Assembly (NCBI GenBank): GCA_964575345.1
Contig: CAZNQD010000002.1
Location: 24,781 to 88,780, forward strand
Direction of reading: 5' to 3'
From: UBA1402 sp964575345
GTDB lineage: Bacteria; Bacteroidota; Bacteroidia; Bacteroidales; UBA1402
DNA: 64,000 nucleotides
Shown: piece by piece, positions 34,176 through 44,836 of the stretch
How the letters are laid out: the number at the start of each line of letters is the position of its first letter
How positions within the stretch are numbered: position 1 is the first letter of the stretch
Notes under the pieces: model-generated
What the model was told of the DNA's origin: nothing
What the model saw: only the letters and a program-made list of their open reading frames with translations
Databases searched by the model: none
Program-made: the position numbers and the translations under genes

Positions 34176-36692
34176 TCATTCATTGCCGGCACAAACTCCA
34201 AAGCGGCGGGTCATACTGCTGTCCTGTGCGTCGCTTACCTTAACATCTACGTAAGTAATACCCTTAAATCCTTTGGGGGCTTTTAGTTGTGCCTGTTTGT
34301 CTTTGATTTTAATTTTTAAATAACCTGCGTCGATGACCTCAAATTTCGGAGCATCTGCATAAGCAATAAATAATGCTTGTAAATCAATGTTGCCACTGCC
34401 TTTTTCGTCAAGATAAAAGCGGGGAAGAGACATCCATTCCAGGTAATCTTCCAGTGCTGTGTAACCGTCCATGTCCTCGTCGGCATTGGCGTCCGAGAAA
34501 TCACCCCGCATTGACGAGGGGTTGCTGCCCTGCATTTTTTCCCACCAATCGGGCAAGCCGTCGTAATCGGAGTCAAAACCTTCGGGACGCACTTCTTGGG
34601 GATAATCCTCGTAACCTCCTGCGTCATCTTGATGATCAATAATTCCAGGTTTCTTTGATTTGCTTCCGGTATAACCAAAGCTTCCTTCCAGGGTTTCACG
34701 TACTATACGCTGGTCGTGTTCGTCAAAGACAGGCATAGTGCAGCCCACATCGGAGAGTACCGATTTGTAAGCATCATCAGCAGATTCTATGTTGGCTTGA
34801 GAAGGGAAGAAGGGCTGCTTAACGAACACTTCCCAATCAAGTTGCTGATTTCTGTAGAGCTGATAAGTTCTGCCGCAACTATCGTCACTACCATCGCAGG
34901 CTAATGTTCCATCGGTGTTTTCAATAATGTTGCCTTTGTAATAATAACTCTGTGAACCGGAACCCAGTCCTTCCAGCTGAGCTTTGAGAATGATGTCCTG
35001 CGAGGTGGCCGGGCCTTTCTTGTAGTAGTTATTGACAAAATTCACCTGATGAGCTCCACCATCGGTGGCTCTTGTTCCCCAGTTGTACACTACATTGTTA
35101 AAGATGTCCATCCGGCCGGCATAGGCTCCGTAGGGATCGAGCCCTCCGCCCAGGCTCCAGTTGCGTCCGTTGCAATGAGCCAACAGGTTGTGATGGAAAC
35201 TGCCGATGTCACCGCCAATAGTTGCTGCGTAACCGTGGCCGGAGCCTTCGCCGTAATTCTTGTGTCCGGCAATATTCAAAGCTTCTGCTATCATAGTACG
35301 TTGGAGGCTGAAGTTTTTGCCGCCTCGTGAACTGAAACCTTCGTCTATGGTCCAGCTGATGGAGCAGTGGTCAATGATGCTGTGGTTGGCTCCGGCCATG
35401 CCCATGCCGTCGTATGTTTGACCTGCGCCGAGGCGTAGTCGCACGAAACGGCAAATGCCCTCACTACCTATACCCAGAGGCGCCGAGCGAATGCAAATAC
35501 CTTTACCAGGAGCAGTCTGGCCGGCAATGGTAACGAAGGGTTGATTTAACACCAACCTGGATTTTAATTCTATCACTCCGGACACATTAAACACTATGGT
35601 ACGCGGGCCAATGTCGTTGGTGATGGCTTCCCGCAGGCTGCCCGGCCCGTCGTCGTTAAGGTTGGTTACCACCACTACTTTTCCACCCCGGCCTCCGGTA
35701 GCGTATCGACCGTAACCTTCAGCTCCTTCAAAGGCAAGTTGCCTTGGCCGGAATGTCCAGACATCTCCCTGAGTTAAATTGCCTTGTTCGTCTACAAGGT
35801 CGACTCTCCAATAGTAGCTGTCTAAACTGTAAAGATCTTGTACAGGATAAAAGTTTTGCCCGGCCGGAAGTTTGGCCAGCAAACTAGCCTGACTTCCCAG
35901 CATCTCTTTGTCGAGGCTGAAATACACCACTTGTTCTTTTGGATTTCCCTGACGGGCTGTTTCCCATTCCAAATTCAAAAAGCCGGCGTCGGCGTCGGCA
36001 TGCATATCCCCGTCTGCAGGAACAGGTTTACGGGCTTTTTTATTGTTGTCGGTGGTGTTGATTTCGAAGCCGTCTATGCAGACGTTTTGAATACTGATTT
36101 TACCATCACTGCCTGTAAATGTTTTGTCCGATTCAAACAAAAGGCAGATGACCTGTTTTTCGTTAGTGACATTAACTTCGGTATAAACACTCGTGGCTTC
36201 GCTGTTAAGTTCTACCCGGTTACTGCATACTAATTTATTTTGTATCAGTTTTCCATCCACATATACGTTTATTGGGCTGAAGTCTTTTTCTTCGCTTTTT
36301 CCCCAGGTATTGTGAAAAGTCTGGATAGAATGTCTGCCACGTGGCAGGCCTGAAATCAACATTTCAATATCTCCGCCCTGGTCGTTGCTGGTTGTCACTC
36401 CGTCGTTGCTGAGCAAGGCATAGTAAGGAAATTGCAAATATTTTTTGGACCAATCTGTGGTTAATTCCGTATTCTGATTATTCTTAGTTCTTAGAACTAT
36501 TTTTACGCCTGAGAATACGGCAGAATCTGCAACGCCTCCCTGTATTATCCATGATTCATAACCGGGTTGATGCACCTGATGCAGGTAAAAGGGCTGTACT
36601 GTCTGGTTCAGGTCAACTTTAATGACTGGTTTTTGCGCTGTCGCTGCCAGGCAGGCACAGGCAATTAAAACAAATGATAGTCTTTTTTTCAT
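34176..36692 (-). CDS. Modular pectate lyase (PL1 type), paralogue A
   Basis: An 838-residue secreted enzyme expected to cleave polygalacturonan by beta-elimination. Order: signal peptide (1-19), a malectin/galactose-binding-like domain (about 21-218), a fibronectin-III-like segment (about 225-318), the right-handed beta-helix lyase domain (about 320-690), a calcium-binding thrombospondin-3-like repeat (DSDYDGLPDWWEKMQGSNP and NADEDMDGYTALEDYL) and a short beta tail. Lyase features include EGYGRYATGGRGGKVV, DHCSISWTIDEGFSS with calcium-site acids, and GAHQVNFVNNYYKKGP. It is the last of three tandem paralogues, 21 bases after the next. Unlike paralogue C it lacks a T9SS sorting domain, so its route to the surface is unclear. 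Confidence 0.85.
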   Translation of the reverse strand: MKKRLSFVLIACACLAATAQKPVIKVDLNQTVQPFYLHQVHQPGYESWIIQGGVADSAVFSGVKIVLRTKNNQNTELTTDWSKKYLQFPYYALLSNDGVTTSNDQGGDIEMLISGLPRGRHSIQTFHNTWGKSEEKDFSPINVYVDGKLIQNKLVCSNRVELNSEATSVYTEVNVTNEKQVICLLFESDKTFTGSDGKISIQNVCIDGFEINTTDNNKKARKPVPADGDMHADADAGFLNLEWETARQGNPKEQVVYFSLDKEMLGSQASLLAKLPAGQNFYPVQDLYSLDSYYWRVDLVDEQGNLTQGDVWTFRPRQLAFEGAEGYGRYATGGRGGKVVVVTNLNDDGPGSLREAITNDIGPRTIVFNVSGVIELKSRLVLNQPFVTIAGQTAPGKGICIRSAPLGIGSEGICRFVRLRLGAGQTYDGMGMAGANHSIIDHCSISWTIDEGFSSRGGKNFSLQRTMIAEALNIAGHKNYGEGSGHGYAATIGGDIGSFHHNLLAHCNGRNWSLGGGLDPYGAYAGRMDIFNNVVYNWGTRATDGGAHQVNFVNNYYKKGPATSQDIILKAQLEGLGSGSQSYYYKGNIIENTDGTLACDGSDDSCGRTYQLYRNQQLDWEVFVKQPFFPSQANIESADDAYKSVLSDVGCTMPVFDEHDQRIVRETLEGSFGYTGSKSKKPGIIDHQDDAGGYEDYPQEVRPEGFDSDYDGLPDWWEKMQGSNPSSMRGDFSDANADEDMDGYTALEDYLEWMSLPRFYLDEKGSGNIDLQALFIAYADAPKFEVIDAGYLKIKIKDKQAQLKAPKGFKGITYVDVKVSDAQDSSMTRRFGVCAGNE

Positions 36693-36713
36693 AATTAATT
36701 ACTAAGGGTTTTT

Positions 36714-39257
36714 TTATTCTTTTATATGTAATCCAATGGTTCTTTGCATGGAATAACCGTCATCGTCAATCACTTCCAGATTGAAATAACTGATGCCGTT
36801 TGTTTTGTTTTTTGCTTTAATCCGGGCCTTGGTTCCTTTAATATGGACTTCAGCCTGAGTTGCCCCCTTTATCTTAAAGACCGGATTGTTGTTGAATCCA
36901 AAAAAGAATTCCGGGAGATCTATAGTGAGGCTTTGATTCTTATCCAGCGAAATTTGAGGTACCGACATCCATTCCAGGTAATCTTCCAAAGCTGTAAATC
37001 CGTCCATATCAGGGTCTGCGTTACTGTCGCTGAAATCGCCTTTGGGAGAATGGGGATTGCTTCCGTGCAGTTTCTCCCACCAGTCGGGCAGGCCGTCATT
37101 GTCTGAATCAAAATCATCGGGACGTCGGGTCTCAGGGTAATCTTCGTAACCTCCTGCATCCTTTTCGTGGTCAATAATACCTTTGTTTTTTGTGGGGTCC
37201 TTCGAAGACAATTCAGGAAACTCAGCATCAATGGCCACTCTTTTACTGCTGCCTGAATAGGTGTAGCTGCCTTCTGAGGTTTCGCGGAGAATACGCTCAT
37301 CGTGTTGGTCGGTCAAAGGCAAATTGCATCCAACGTCGGAGAGTACCGATTTATAAGCCAAAGTTGCCTCCTGGATTCTGGCTAAAGAGGAGAAAAAGGC
37401 TGAGTCCACAAAGACTTCCCAATTGAGTTTTTGTCCGTTGTAAAGGCTATACAATCTGCCGCAGGTATTGTCGCTGCCATCACATAGCGTATTGCCCTCC
37501 TGATCAACCATGACGTTGCCATCGTAGTAATAACTTTGTGTGCCGGCTCCTACACCTTCGAGCTGGGCATGCAGCATATGGAATTGGGTCGTGGAAGGAC
37601 CTGTTTTGTAATAGTTGTTTACAAAGTTCACCTGATGGGCACCCCCGTCGGTAGCACGAACGCTCCAGTTGTAAACCACATTATTGAAAATATCCAGCTT
37701 GCCCGCATAATGTCCGCTGCCGTCAAGACCCCCGCCCAGGCTCCAGTTGCGGCCGTAGCAATGAGCCAACAAATTGTGATGAAATGAACCTACATCCCCG
37801 CCTATGGTGGCCGCATAGCCGTGTCCGGTGCCCGGAGGATAATTTTTATGATCTGCCAGGTTGAGAGCTTCCGAGATGAGTGTGCGTTGCAGGGTTATAT
37901 TACGTGCGTTACGTGAGCTGAAGGCTTCATCACTGGTCCAGCTGATGGAGCAATGGTCAACTATGCTGTGATTGGCGCCGGCCATACCCAAACCGTCCCC
38001 GGTAGCTCCGCTGCCCAGACGAAAACGCAGAAAGCGGCAAATACTTTCGCTGCCTACGCCAAAAGGAGCAGAACGAATACAGATTCCTTTGCCCGGAGCC
38101 GTTTGCCCGGCTATCGTAATGTGGCTGTGCCCCTGACTCAAACGTGACTTAAGAGTGATGATGCCGGACACGTTAAAAACGACGGTTCTCGGGCCAATGT
38201 CCCGACTGACAGCCTCGCGGAAACTCCCGGGCCCGTCGTCGTTGAGGTTGCTTACCACCACCACTTTTCCGCCGCGTCCTCCTGTAGCGTAGCGACCGTA
38301 ACCTTCGGCTCCTCTGAAAGCCAGCCGACGGGGTTGAAAACTCCAGACATCGCCCCGGGTAATGCTTCCGTTTTCTTCTTGCTGATCGACTCTCCAATAA
38401 TATCGCTGCAGGCAATACAGATCTTGAGCGAGCCAGGAACAATCTGCTTCTGATAAAACAGCTGCAGCCTGCTTGCTGTTTCCTGTTTCTATGCTTGCCA
38501 CATTGGCTGAGTCGGTGCCAAAATACAAGTATTGTTTGCTGATTTGTACATTGGGAGCTTTTTGCCAGTTCAAATTCAGGAAGCCCTTATCTGCATCGGC
38601 GTGGAGCTCTCCGTCGCCAGGTGATGGCAGTCTGGCTTGTTTGCTGCGATCTGGAGTATTTATCTCAAATCCGTCCAGACAAATTCCCTGGCCGTCTTCG
38701 GAAACAAAGGTCAAAACCATTTCCTGCTCTTTGCTTTCTACTTCGAGCATAGTTAATAAGATTGTAGCCAGGCAGTTGTCTTCGACTCTGCAGGTTCTTT
38801 CTATCTTTTCATGGATCGGCTTTCCATCAAGGTATACCGATATCAGTCCAGGTCCATTGCTTGAAGGATTGTTCCAGGAATTGTGAAAAGTTTGCAGACT
38901 GTGTTGGCCGGGAGGCAGTCCTTTTATGCGCATTTCCAGAGCTCCCCTGCCGGCAACGGAGATGCCGTCGTTGGCCAGGCGGGCAAAATAGGGGGATTGT
39001 ACCTGCATTTTGGACCAGCCGGTTTCGAGTATTGCTCTATCTGAGTCTGTTGCTTTCAGCTCTACACTGATTCCTGAGAAAACAGCTTTACTGCTTTGTC
39101 TTACCGGAACCACCCATGAGGTATAGCCCGGTTCGTTTACTTCGGACAATCGACGTCCAAATTGATTGATATCTATTTTAATAACAGGGAATTGAGCCTG
39201 TAAACAGCTAATAAGGGATAAGCCAAGGATTAGGCTGAGGGTTTTAATCTTCATCAA
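36714..39257 (-). CDS. Modular pectate lyase (PL1 type), paralogue B
   Basis: An 847-residue protein with the same modules in the same order as its two neighbours: signal peptide (KTLSLILGLSLISCLQA), malectin-like domain, fibronectin-III-like segment, PL1 beta-helix (FRGAEGYGRYATGGRGGKVV; DHCSISWTSDEAFSS), thrombospondin-3-like calcium repeat (DSDNDGLPDWWEKLHGSNP) and a C-terminal beta tail. Between the helix and the calcium repeat it carries a short extra insert (SSKRVAIDAEFPELSSKDPTK is in this stretch), absent from A and C. The start overlaps the stop of paralogue C by four bases (ATGA type), so translation is probably coupled. Pectate lyase activity is inferred from family features. Confidence 0.85.
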   Translation of the reverse strand: MMKIKTLSLILGLSLISCLQAQFPVIKIDINQFGRRLSEVNEPGYTSWVVPVRQSSKAVFSGISVELKATDSDRAILETGWSKMQVQSPYFARLANDGISVAGRGALEMRIKGLPPGQHSLQTFHNSWNNPSSNGPGLISVYLDGKPIHEKIERTCRVEDNCLATILLTMLEVESKEQEMVLTFVSEDGQGICLDGFEINTPDRSKQARLPSPGDGELHADADKGFLNLNWQKAPNVQISKQYLYFGTDSANVASIETGNSKQAAAVLSEADCSWLAQDLYCLQRYYWRVDQQEENGSITRGDVWSFQPRRLAFRGAEGYGRYATGGRGGKVVVVSNLNDDGPGSFREAVSRDIGPRTVVFNVSGIITLKSRLSQGHSHITIAGQTAPGKGICIRSAPFGVGSESICRFLRFRLGSGATGDGLGMAGANHSIVDHCSISWTSDEAFSSRNARNITLQRTLISEALNLADHKNYPPGTGHGYAATIGGDVGSFHHNLLAHCYGRNWSLGGGLDGSGHYAGKLDIFNNVVYNWSVRATDGGAHQVNFVNNYYKTGPSTTQFHMLHAQLEGVGAGTQSYYYDGNVMVDQEGNTLCDGSDNTCGRLYSLYNGQKLNWEVFVDSAFFSSLARIQEATLAYKSVLSDVGCNLPLTDQHDERILRETSEGSYTYSGSSKRVAIDAEFPELSSKDPTKNKGIIDHEKDAGGYEDYPETRRPDDFDSDNDGLPDWWEKLHGSNPHSPKGDFSDSNADPDMDGFTALEDYLEWMSVPQISLDKNQSLTIDLPEFFFGFNNNPVFKIKGATQAEVHIKGTKARIKAKNKTNGISYFNLEVIDDDGYSMQRTIGLHIKE

Positions 39258-42243
39258 TTGGACGATTTTATTAATTTGATGACTTCGTTAATTTCTCCAT
39301 AACGGAGATCTTTGATTTTTAGGAGATAGAGCTGATCGGGGAGTTGTTCCGGAAAAAGTATTTGGAGGTGGTTAGAGCCCTGATTCACTGTGTATGTCTT
39401 TCTAAAGACCTCTGTCCCGCTGAGTTGGTGCAAACTTACGTTCAGTTGTTGGTCTTTGGAAGAATAACAGTCGATGTGGATTTGGTGTTTAAATTGTTTA
39501 GGATAGACTTCAAGTTGTTGCTTGTTAGTTTCGCTGCTCAAGGCTGTGTTGTTGTCTCCCTGCACCAGGATGCCAATTCTGCGTTGTATGCTGCTGTTGT
39601 CTTCGTCCCTGACTTCAAAGTCAAGATAGCTGATGCCTTCGAAATTGGTTTCGGGTACTACTACTGCTATGCTGCTTTCGATACTAAGCTGCAGGTTTTC
39701 TGCTTCTTCTATAAGGCTAAAGACAGGATTTTTGTCGTAAGCCAAAGCGAAAGGAGCCAAATCAATAGTGTCTGCAGTGTTTTTGTATAGGTAAAAGCGG
39801 GGGATGGACATCCATTCAAGATAATCTTCCAGGGCAGTATAGCCATCCCTGTCCGGGTCGGCATTGCTGTCCGAGAAATCTCCATCGGCAGAGTTTGGAT
39901 TGCTGCCGTGCAGCTTTTCCCACCAGTCGGGTAAACCATCCAGATCGGAATCATAATCTGTGGGACGTACAATTTCGGGATAGTCTTCGTAGCCTCCCGC
40001 TTCGTCCTGATGATCAATAATACCGCCTTTCTGGCTTAAACTTCCGGTATAAGTATAACTTCCGTTAAGCGTTTCGTTGATAATGCGTTGGTCGTGTTCA
40101 TCAAAAACAGGCATCGTACAGCCCACGTCGGAGAGTACCGATTTATAGGCATCTCTGGCCGATTCGATCCGGGCATGGGAAGGAAAGAAGGCTTCATCAA
40201 CGAACACCTGCCAGTCCACTACCTGATCACCGGAAGTAACGTAAGTGCGTGAGCAAGTGTTGTCACTTCCGTCACAGGCAAGGTTTCCGTCTTTGTTTTC
40301 GACTACGTTGCCTGCATAGTAATAACTTTGTGAACCTTTGCCGGTACCTTCGAGCTGAGCTNNNNNNNNNNNNNNNNNNNNNNNNNNNNNNNNNNNNNNN
40401 NNNNNNNNNNNNNNNNNNNNNNNNNNNNNNNNNNNNNNNNNNNNNNNNNNNNNNNNNNNNNGTTGCCTGCATAGTAATAACTTTGTGAACCTTTGCCGGT
40501 ACCTTCGAGCTGAGCTCTAAGTATGGTGTTTTGTGAAGTAGCAGCTCCTTTTTTGTAATAATTGTTGACGAAGTTTACCTGATGAGCTCCTCCGTCGGTG
40601 GCTCTGGATCCCCAGTTGTATACGACATTATTGAAAATATCCAGTCTGCCGGCGTAATAGCCTGCAGCATCGAGGCCCCCGCCCAGGCTCCAGTTGCGGC
40701 CGTTGCAATGAGCCAGCAGGTTGTGGTGGAAAGAACCCACGTCTCCGCCAATAGTGGCCGCATAACCGTGGGCAGTGCCCTCGGGATAATTGGCATGGTT
40801 AGCTATATTGAGGGCTTCTGAAATCAATGTCCTTTGCAATGTTATGTTTTTAGCATTACGGGAACTGAAAGCTTCGTCTATAGTCCAGCTTATAGAGCAA
40901 TGATCCACAATGCTGTATTCACCTCCTGCCATTCCAAGGCCGTCGAAAGTAGTTCCCGCTCCCAGTCTGACGCGCAAAAAACGACAGATGCTTTCGTCTC
41001 CCACACCAAAAGGGGCTGAGCGTATGCAGATCCCTTTGCCCGGAGCCGTTTGTCCGGCAATGGTCATGTTGGATTGACTCTGAGTCAAACGTGACTCCAA
41101 CTGAATGACCCCCGAGACATTAAACAAAATGGTTCTGGGCCCAATGTCGTTGGTGACAGCTTCGCGGAAACTGCCGGGTCCGTCGTCGTTGAGGTTGGTT
41201 ACATATACTACTTTGCCTCCCCGTCCACCTATGGCATGTCGACCGTAACCTTCTGCGCCCCGGAAAGCCAGCTGGCGTGGGCGGAAACTCCATACCTGTC
41301 CCTGTGTAAGGTTGCCGGCTTCATCCTCCTGGTTTACTTTCCAATAATAAACATTCATGCTGTAGAGGTTCCCGACACGATAGCTGCTGTCTTGTCTTTC
41401 GAGTTCAGCCAAAAGACAGGAGGAATCGCTTAAAGCCACGGCCGGGGAATCGGTACTGAAATAGAGGATATTCTTAACGGAGTTGGCCGCAGGTTGCCAC
41501 TTCAGGTTCAAAAAACCGCTGTCGGCTTCGGTATGCATATCTTTATCCGAAGGATAGGGGAGAGTCGCCTGTTTGGCCGTTTGAGGTGTATTAAGTTCAA
41601 AGCCGTTGATGGTTACACTGATTTCTACCTCTTTTGGAACGTTGGGATCGGACACCTTAGTTTCTGTCGAGGTAAAATCTTTATCCGATTCAAACAGGAA
41701 TACCATTTCCTGGCCTTCGTATTCCACCTCAAAGTTGGTATAAAGAGTAGTAGCGTAGGCATTGACTTCAACCCGGTTGGAACGTAAAATGTTTTCGTGC
41801 ACCAGCTTGCCGTTGAGATAGACATTGAAGGGACAAAAAACATTGTTGTCGGGATTGCTCCAGGTATTGTGATAGCTTTGCAGGCTGTGTTCCCCTATAG
41901 CCAGTCCCCGGATGCGCAGTTCAAGATCTCCACCTCCGCTGAAGGAATTGGTAACACCATCGTTGGCCAATCTGGCGAGATAAGGAGCTTGGATGTGTAA
42001 TTTAGACCAGCCGGTTTTAAGCAGGGAACCTTCGGGATAAATGGCGGTAAGAATAAACTCCACTCCGGACAGTGTGATAGAATCTTTGCTTTGTGAGGCA
42101 ACAACCCAGGGAGTATAGTCGGGTTCGTTGACTTCAGATTCTGAACGGCCGGACATATTTAAGTCCACTCTGACAACGGGTTCTCCTGCCAGGATATTAA
42201 GGCATAAAAGACCTGCTGACAATAATAAGTACAAAGGCTTCAT
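39254..42243 (-). CDS. Modular pectate lyase (PL1 type) with T9SS sorting domain, paralogue C (split by a false gap)
   Basis: As assembled, the gene is broken by 100 N flanked by a duplicated 55 bases. Removing 155 bases (one copy plus the N run) puts both halves in one frame of 945 codons, and the junction then reads like paralogues A and B. Modules: signal peptide, malectin-like domain, fibronectin-III-like segment, PL1 helix (FRGAEGYGRHAIGGRGGKVV, DHCSISWTIDEAFSS), thrombospondin-3-like repeat, then about 86 residues (39254-39514) beginning LEVYPKQF and ending in IKLIKSSN. That last part has the form of a type IX sorting domain, with LHQLSGTEVFRK and LPDQLYLLKI. This copy is therefore probably exported through the T9SS and anchored or released outside. 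Confidence 0.85.
40307..40361. repeat. Duplicated contig end, left copy (55 bases)
   Basis: Identical over all 55 bases to 40462-40516 on the other side of the N run. This is a shared k-mer overlap of two contigs that were scaffolded but not merged, not a biological repeat. Confidence 0.9.
40362..40461. other. False scaffold gap (100 N) in pectate lyase C
   Basis: Exactly 100 N between two identical 55-base flanks. Merging the flanks restores the reading frame, so no sequence is missing. Confidence 0.92.
40462..40516. repeat. Duplicated contig end, right copy (55 bases)
   Basis: Second copy of the 55 bases at 40307-40361; see the gap between them. Confidence 0.9.
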
Positions 42244-42252
42244 AAGATGATT

Positions 42253-44814
42253 TTAGTGATAAATAATGTCCATTTTGTGCAACATGGTAGCTCCGCCTCC
42301 CGTGGAACCGGTGTGCTGGATGCCGCTGCCTCCAAAGTTGTTTTCGGTGATTTCTGTTTCCAGCTTCACTTCGTGGGGCAATTCGGGATCGCTGTTATAT
42401 GGTTTGGGCGTAGTAGTGGAAATTTCGGCTTTCAACAGCTTGCCTTCCGTTACGAGCTTTATGCTGCAATTCGTCAGAAAGCATGTAGCCGAGACTGCTT
42501 CGGAGATTTCGCGGCTGATTCCGTTGTTGTATTCCATCAGCACAAAGTCTACCGCGTTTGCGTATTTTGGAGTCCGGACTATGCGCAGGCCGTAACCGCT
42601 CAGGCTTTTGGTATCGAATTTTATGTAAATATCCATGTATTGACCGGTGGCGCTGCCAAAGCCCTGCCCGGCTGTTTTGCAGGGGTCGGCCAATATGTTT
42701 ACTTCCATGTTGCCGTAATTTTCTTCGATCGGTGTGTACAACAGACGAGCTCCCTTTTGGCCTTGCAGAAAACCGGTTCCGCTTGCTCCGCCTTCGGCAC
42801 TGCCGTAAAACCAGGCGTTCTCGGAATTTGCCTGCCAATTGTAGGCTTCGGTATCGGCCGGTTTGAAGGCATCGACTGTCCAGAAACCGGGCAGGATTTG
42901 CTTTTGTGTATCAGCGGGGAAATTCTGAAAATCGTTTGTAATAATCCGGGCGTTCAAGACCTCCTCTTTGGTGACCGGCTTAGTGCTGCAAACTGTAAAG
43001 GCAGTTCCGGGAAGGCTCCTTATATGCCTGGGCTCAATTTTGGCCTGAAGATAATAACCGACGTCGCCGGCGCTGAGGGTGTAACTATATTCCGGTTGAT
43101 TCAGCCGGCTGACGGCAACAGGTATGGCCTCTGTACCCTGGGCGTCTTTACAGCGGTACCAGGTAATAAGGGATTGGTCTGCCCTGTTTCCAAGGTTCAG
43201 GGCATAACTCAGCTTTATAATGCCCTGATCGGGGGCAGACAACACAGGATATTCTGTAAAACGGGGAGCAGGAAGAATGCCTGGTAAAACCTTGATTACA
43301 GAAGCCCCTCTTAGTCCCGAGGAATGTCTGGCTTCCACTACGACAGTTCGTATTTCATCACTCTGATTGTTCCCAATCAGCAGGCAATTTCCGTCTCTGA
43401 GCCTGCGAATGTATAAGAAGCGGGCGTCTTCGGGATTGACAGACCATTCGACTGCTCCTGCAACCGGAAAATCCCCGAACCGATTGACAGCATAAAAAAG
43501 TGTATCTGCTTTTTCTCCGGTTTGGAGGTCGATAAACTGAGGTTTTACACTCAGTTGAACGGGAACCATGCTGTAATCAAAATTGTCTTTCTGAGAGGCA
43601 GCAGCCACCATTTCTTTAATGCCCTGCGGATCCCAGTCGTCGTTGCTGCGCAGCAAGTTATACGTGTTATAGATTGGTTTCCCTTCGTATTCAAAGCGGT
43701 AAGCCTTTAATACTTCCTGGTCGGACATATCTACGGTCAGGTAAGGACGGTCGGATTGAAACAGCACAGCCCGGCTGTTTAAACTTACATTGTATTGGTA
43801 ACAGCGCATATTGTCTTTGGGGTATTGAGTCCAGCCCAGATAGAGGGAATCTCCGTTGTTTCTGAAGCGGCAATCGACCAAAGCTACCTGGCTGCCCACT
43901 TTGGTCAGGTATTGGGCATGCCGGGTGATTACGTTAAAATCGCAATTCAAAAAGGCGGCACCGGTGCCATGTGTACTCCAGAAAGGTTTAGAACTGTAAA
44001 AATCAAGGTCGCAATTCAGATAGACCCCGTTGCCGCACAAGGCATCGTCGGTACTTTCGAAATGACAATCAACGAAAAAAGCTCTTTTGCTGCCTACAAA
44101 AGGACAGGTGTTTAATCGGCTTATAAAGGAACAATTGCCGGCATAAATTTTGTCGCTGTTGTTACATAGTGCCAGCTGAGCCTGAGTAATGGCCGGGGAG
44201 CGTTTCTCTCTGTTGAGAGATGCTTTCAGCGGATAAATCAGGTCTACATTGCAATAATTTCCCATAGTCAGATTTTCACAGCGAATGTTGTCTCCGTTGA
44301 AACGAAACAGGGTAAAGTTGCCCACTGCTCCCTGTGTTTGCCCTCTGTTGCATGCCAGTACAACATGTTGAGGATCTTTGCTCAGGCCGTAAAAATGCAG
44401 ATTGCTTTCGTCAATAACCAGGCCATAGGGGATTCCTCCATTTTCGCCGATTCTTTCTGTAGGATCGTTCGGATCGTCTATCCAATAAACATATGGAGCA
44501 ATATACAAAGTCATTGCTTCTTCGGGGCTGCCTTCGCGGATGTCTTTAATTGCCTCGTTAAAAGAATTGTACACAAAGGGATAACGTTTGACAATCCTGT
44601 CGGGTAAATTGCCATCAATGAAAAAAGTCTTGTCACCCAATACGAATTTATTGTTATTATAAAGGACATAATCACCCTTGAAAACGACAGGGTCCTCTCG
44701 ATCAAGAGGTGAATAGGAGTAAATAAAGGGATTATTGGGTATATAAATCCACCAAGTTAAAAAAATGGTGAGAGCAGCTAATGCGATAAGGGTGATCAGG
44801 CTGGACTTTTTCAT
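42253..44814 (-). CDS. Divergent pectinesterase-like beta-helix protein
   Basis: An 853-residue protein, first gene of the lyase operon, 9 bases before lyase C. One membrane helix or uncleaved signal anchor lies at about residues 6-24. Residues about 80-330 follow the right-handed helix layout of CE8 pectin methylesterases: a QAQLAL segment (211-216), RLNTC (233-237) where CE8 has QDTL, STDDALCG (254-261) where CE8 has VDFIFG, and YLGW (325-328) near the LGRPW position. The first catalytic Asp is Asn here while the second Asp is kept. The remaining 500 residues are beta-rich and include a concanavalin-like C-terminal region. It may be an altered esterase or a binding protein; CE8 activity should not be assumed. 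Confidence 0.6.
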   Translation of the reverse strand: MKKSSLITLIALAALTIFLTWWIYIPNNPFIYSYSPLDREDPVVFKGDYVLYNNNKFVLGDKTFFIDGNLPDRIVKRYPFVYNSFNEAIKDIREGSPEEAMTLYIAPYVYWIDDPNDPTERIGENGGIPYGLVIDESNLHFYGLSKDPQHVVLACNRGQTQGAVGNFTLFRFNGDNIRCENLTMGNYCNVDLIYPLKASLNREKRSPAITQAQLALCNNSDKIYAGNCSFISRLNTCPFVGSKRAFFVDCHFESTDDALCGNGVYLNCDLDFYSSKPFWSTHGTGAAFLNCDFNVITRHAQYLTKVGSQVALVDCRFRNNGDSLYLGWTQYPKDNMRCYQYNVSLNSRAVLFQSDRPYLTVDMSDQEVLKAYRFEYEGKPIYNTYNLLRSNDDWDPQGIKEMVAAASQKDNFDYSMVPVQLSVKPQFIDLQTGEKADTLFYAVNRFGDFPVAGAVEWSVNPEDARFLYIRRLRDGNCLLIGNNQSDEIRTVVVEARHSSGLRGASVIKVLPGILPAPRFTEYPVLSAPDQGIIKLSYALNLGNRADQSLITWYRCKDAQGTEAIPVAVSRLNQPEYSYTLSAGDVGYYLQAKIEPRHIRSLPGTAFTVCSTKPVTKEEVLNARIITNDFQNFPADTQKQILPGFWTVDAFKPADTEAYNWQANSENAWFYGSAEGGASGTGFLQGQKGARLLYTPIEENYGNMEVNILADPCKTAGQGFGSATGQYMDIYIKFDTKSLSGYGLRIVRTPKYANAVDFVLMEYNNGISREISEAVSATCFLTNCSIKLVTEGKLLKAEISTTTPKPYNSDPELPHEVKLETEITENNFGGSGIQHTGSTGGGATMLHKMDIIYH

Positions 44815-44836
44815 TTCTTCAGAGTTTTAAGGTTCG

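Noticed and set aside
40307..40516. 55-base direct repeats as a biological duplication
   Set aside because: They border exactly 100 N, recur with the same length at 61234-61443, and merging them restores frames.
34176..42243. Three pectate lyase genes as an assembly duplication
   Set aside because: The copies differ along their whole length and in module content (an insert in B, a T9SS domain in C), so they are diverged paralogues.
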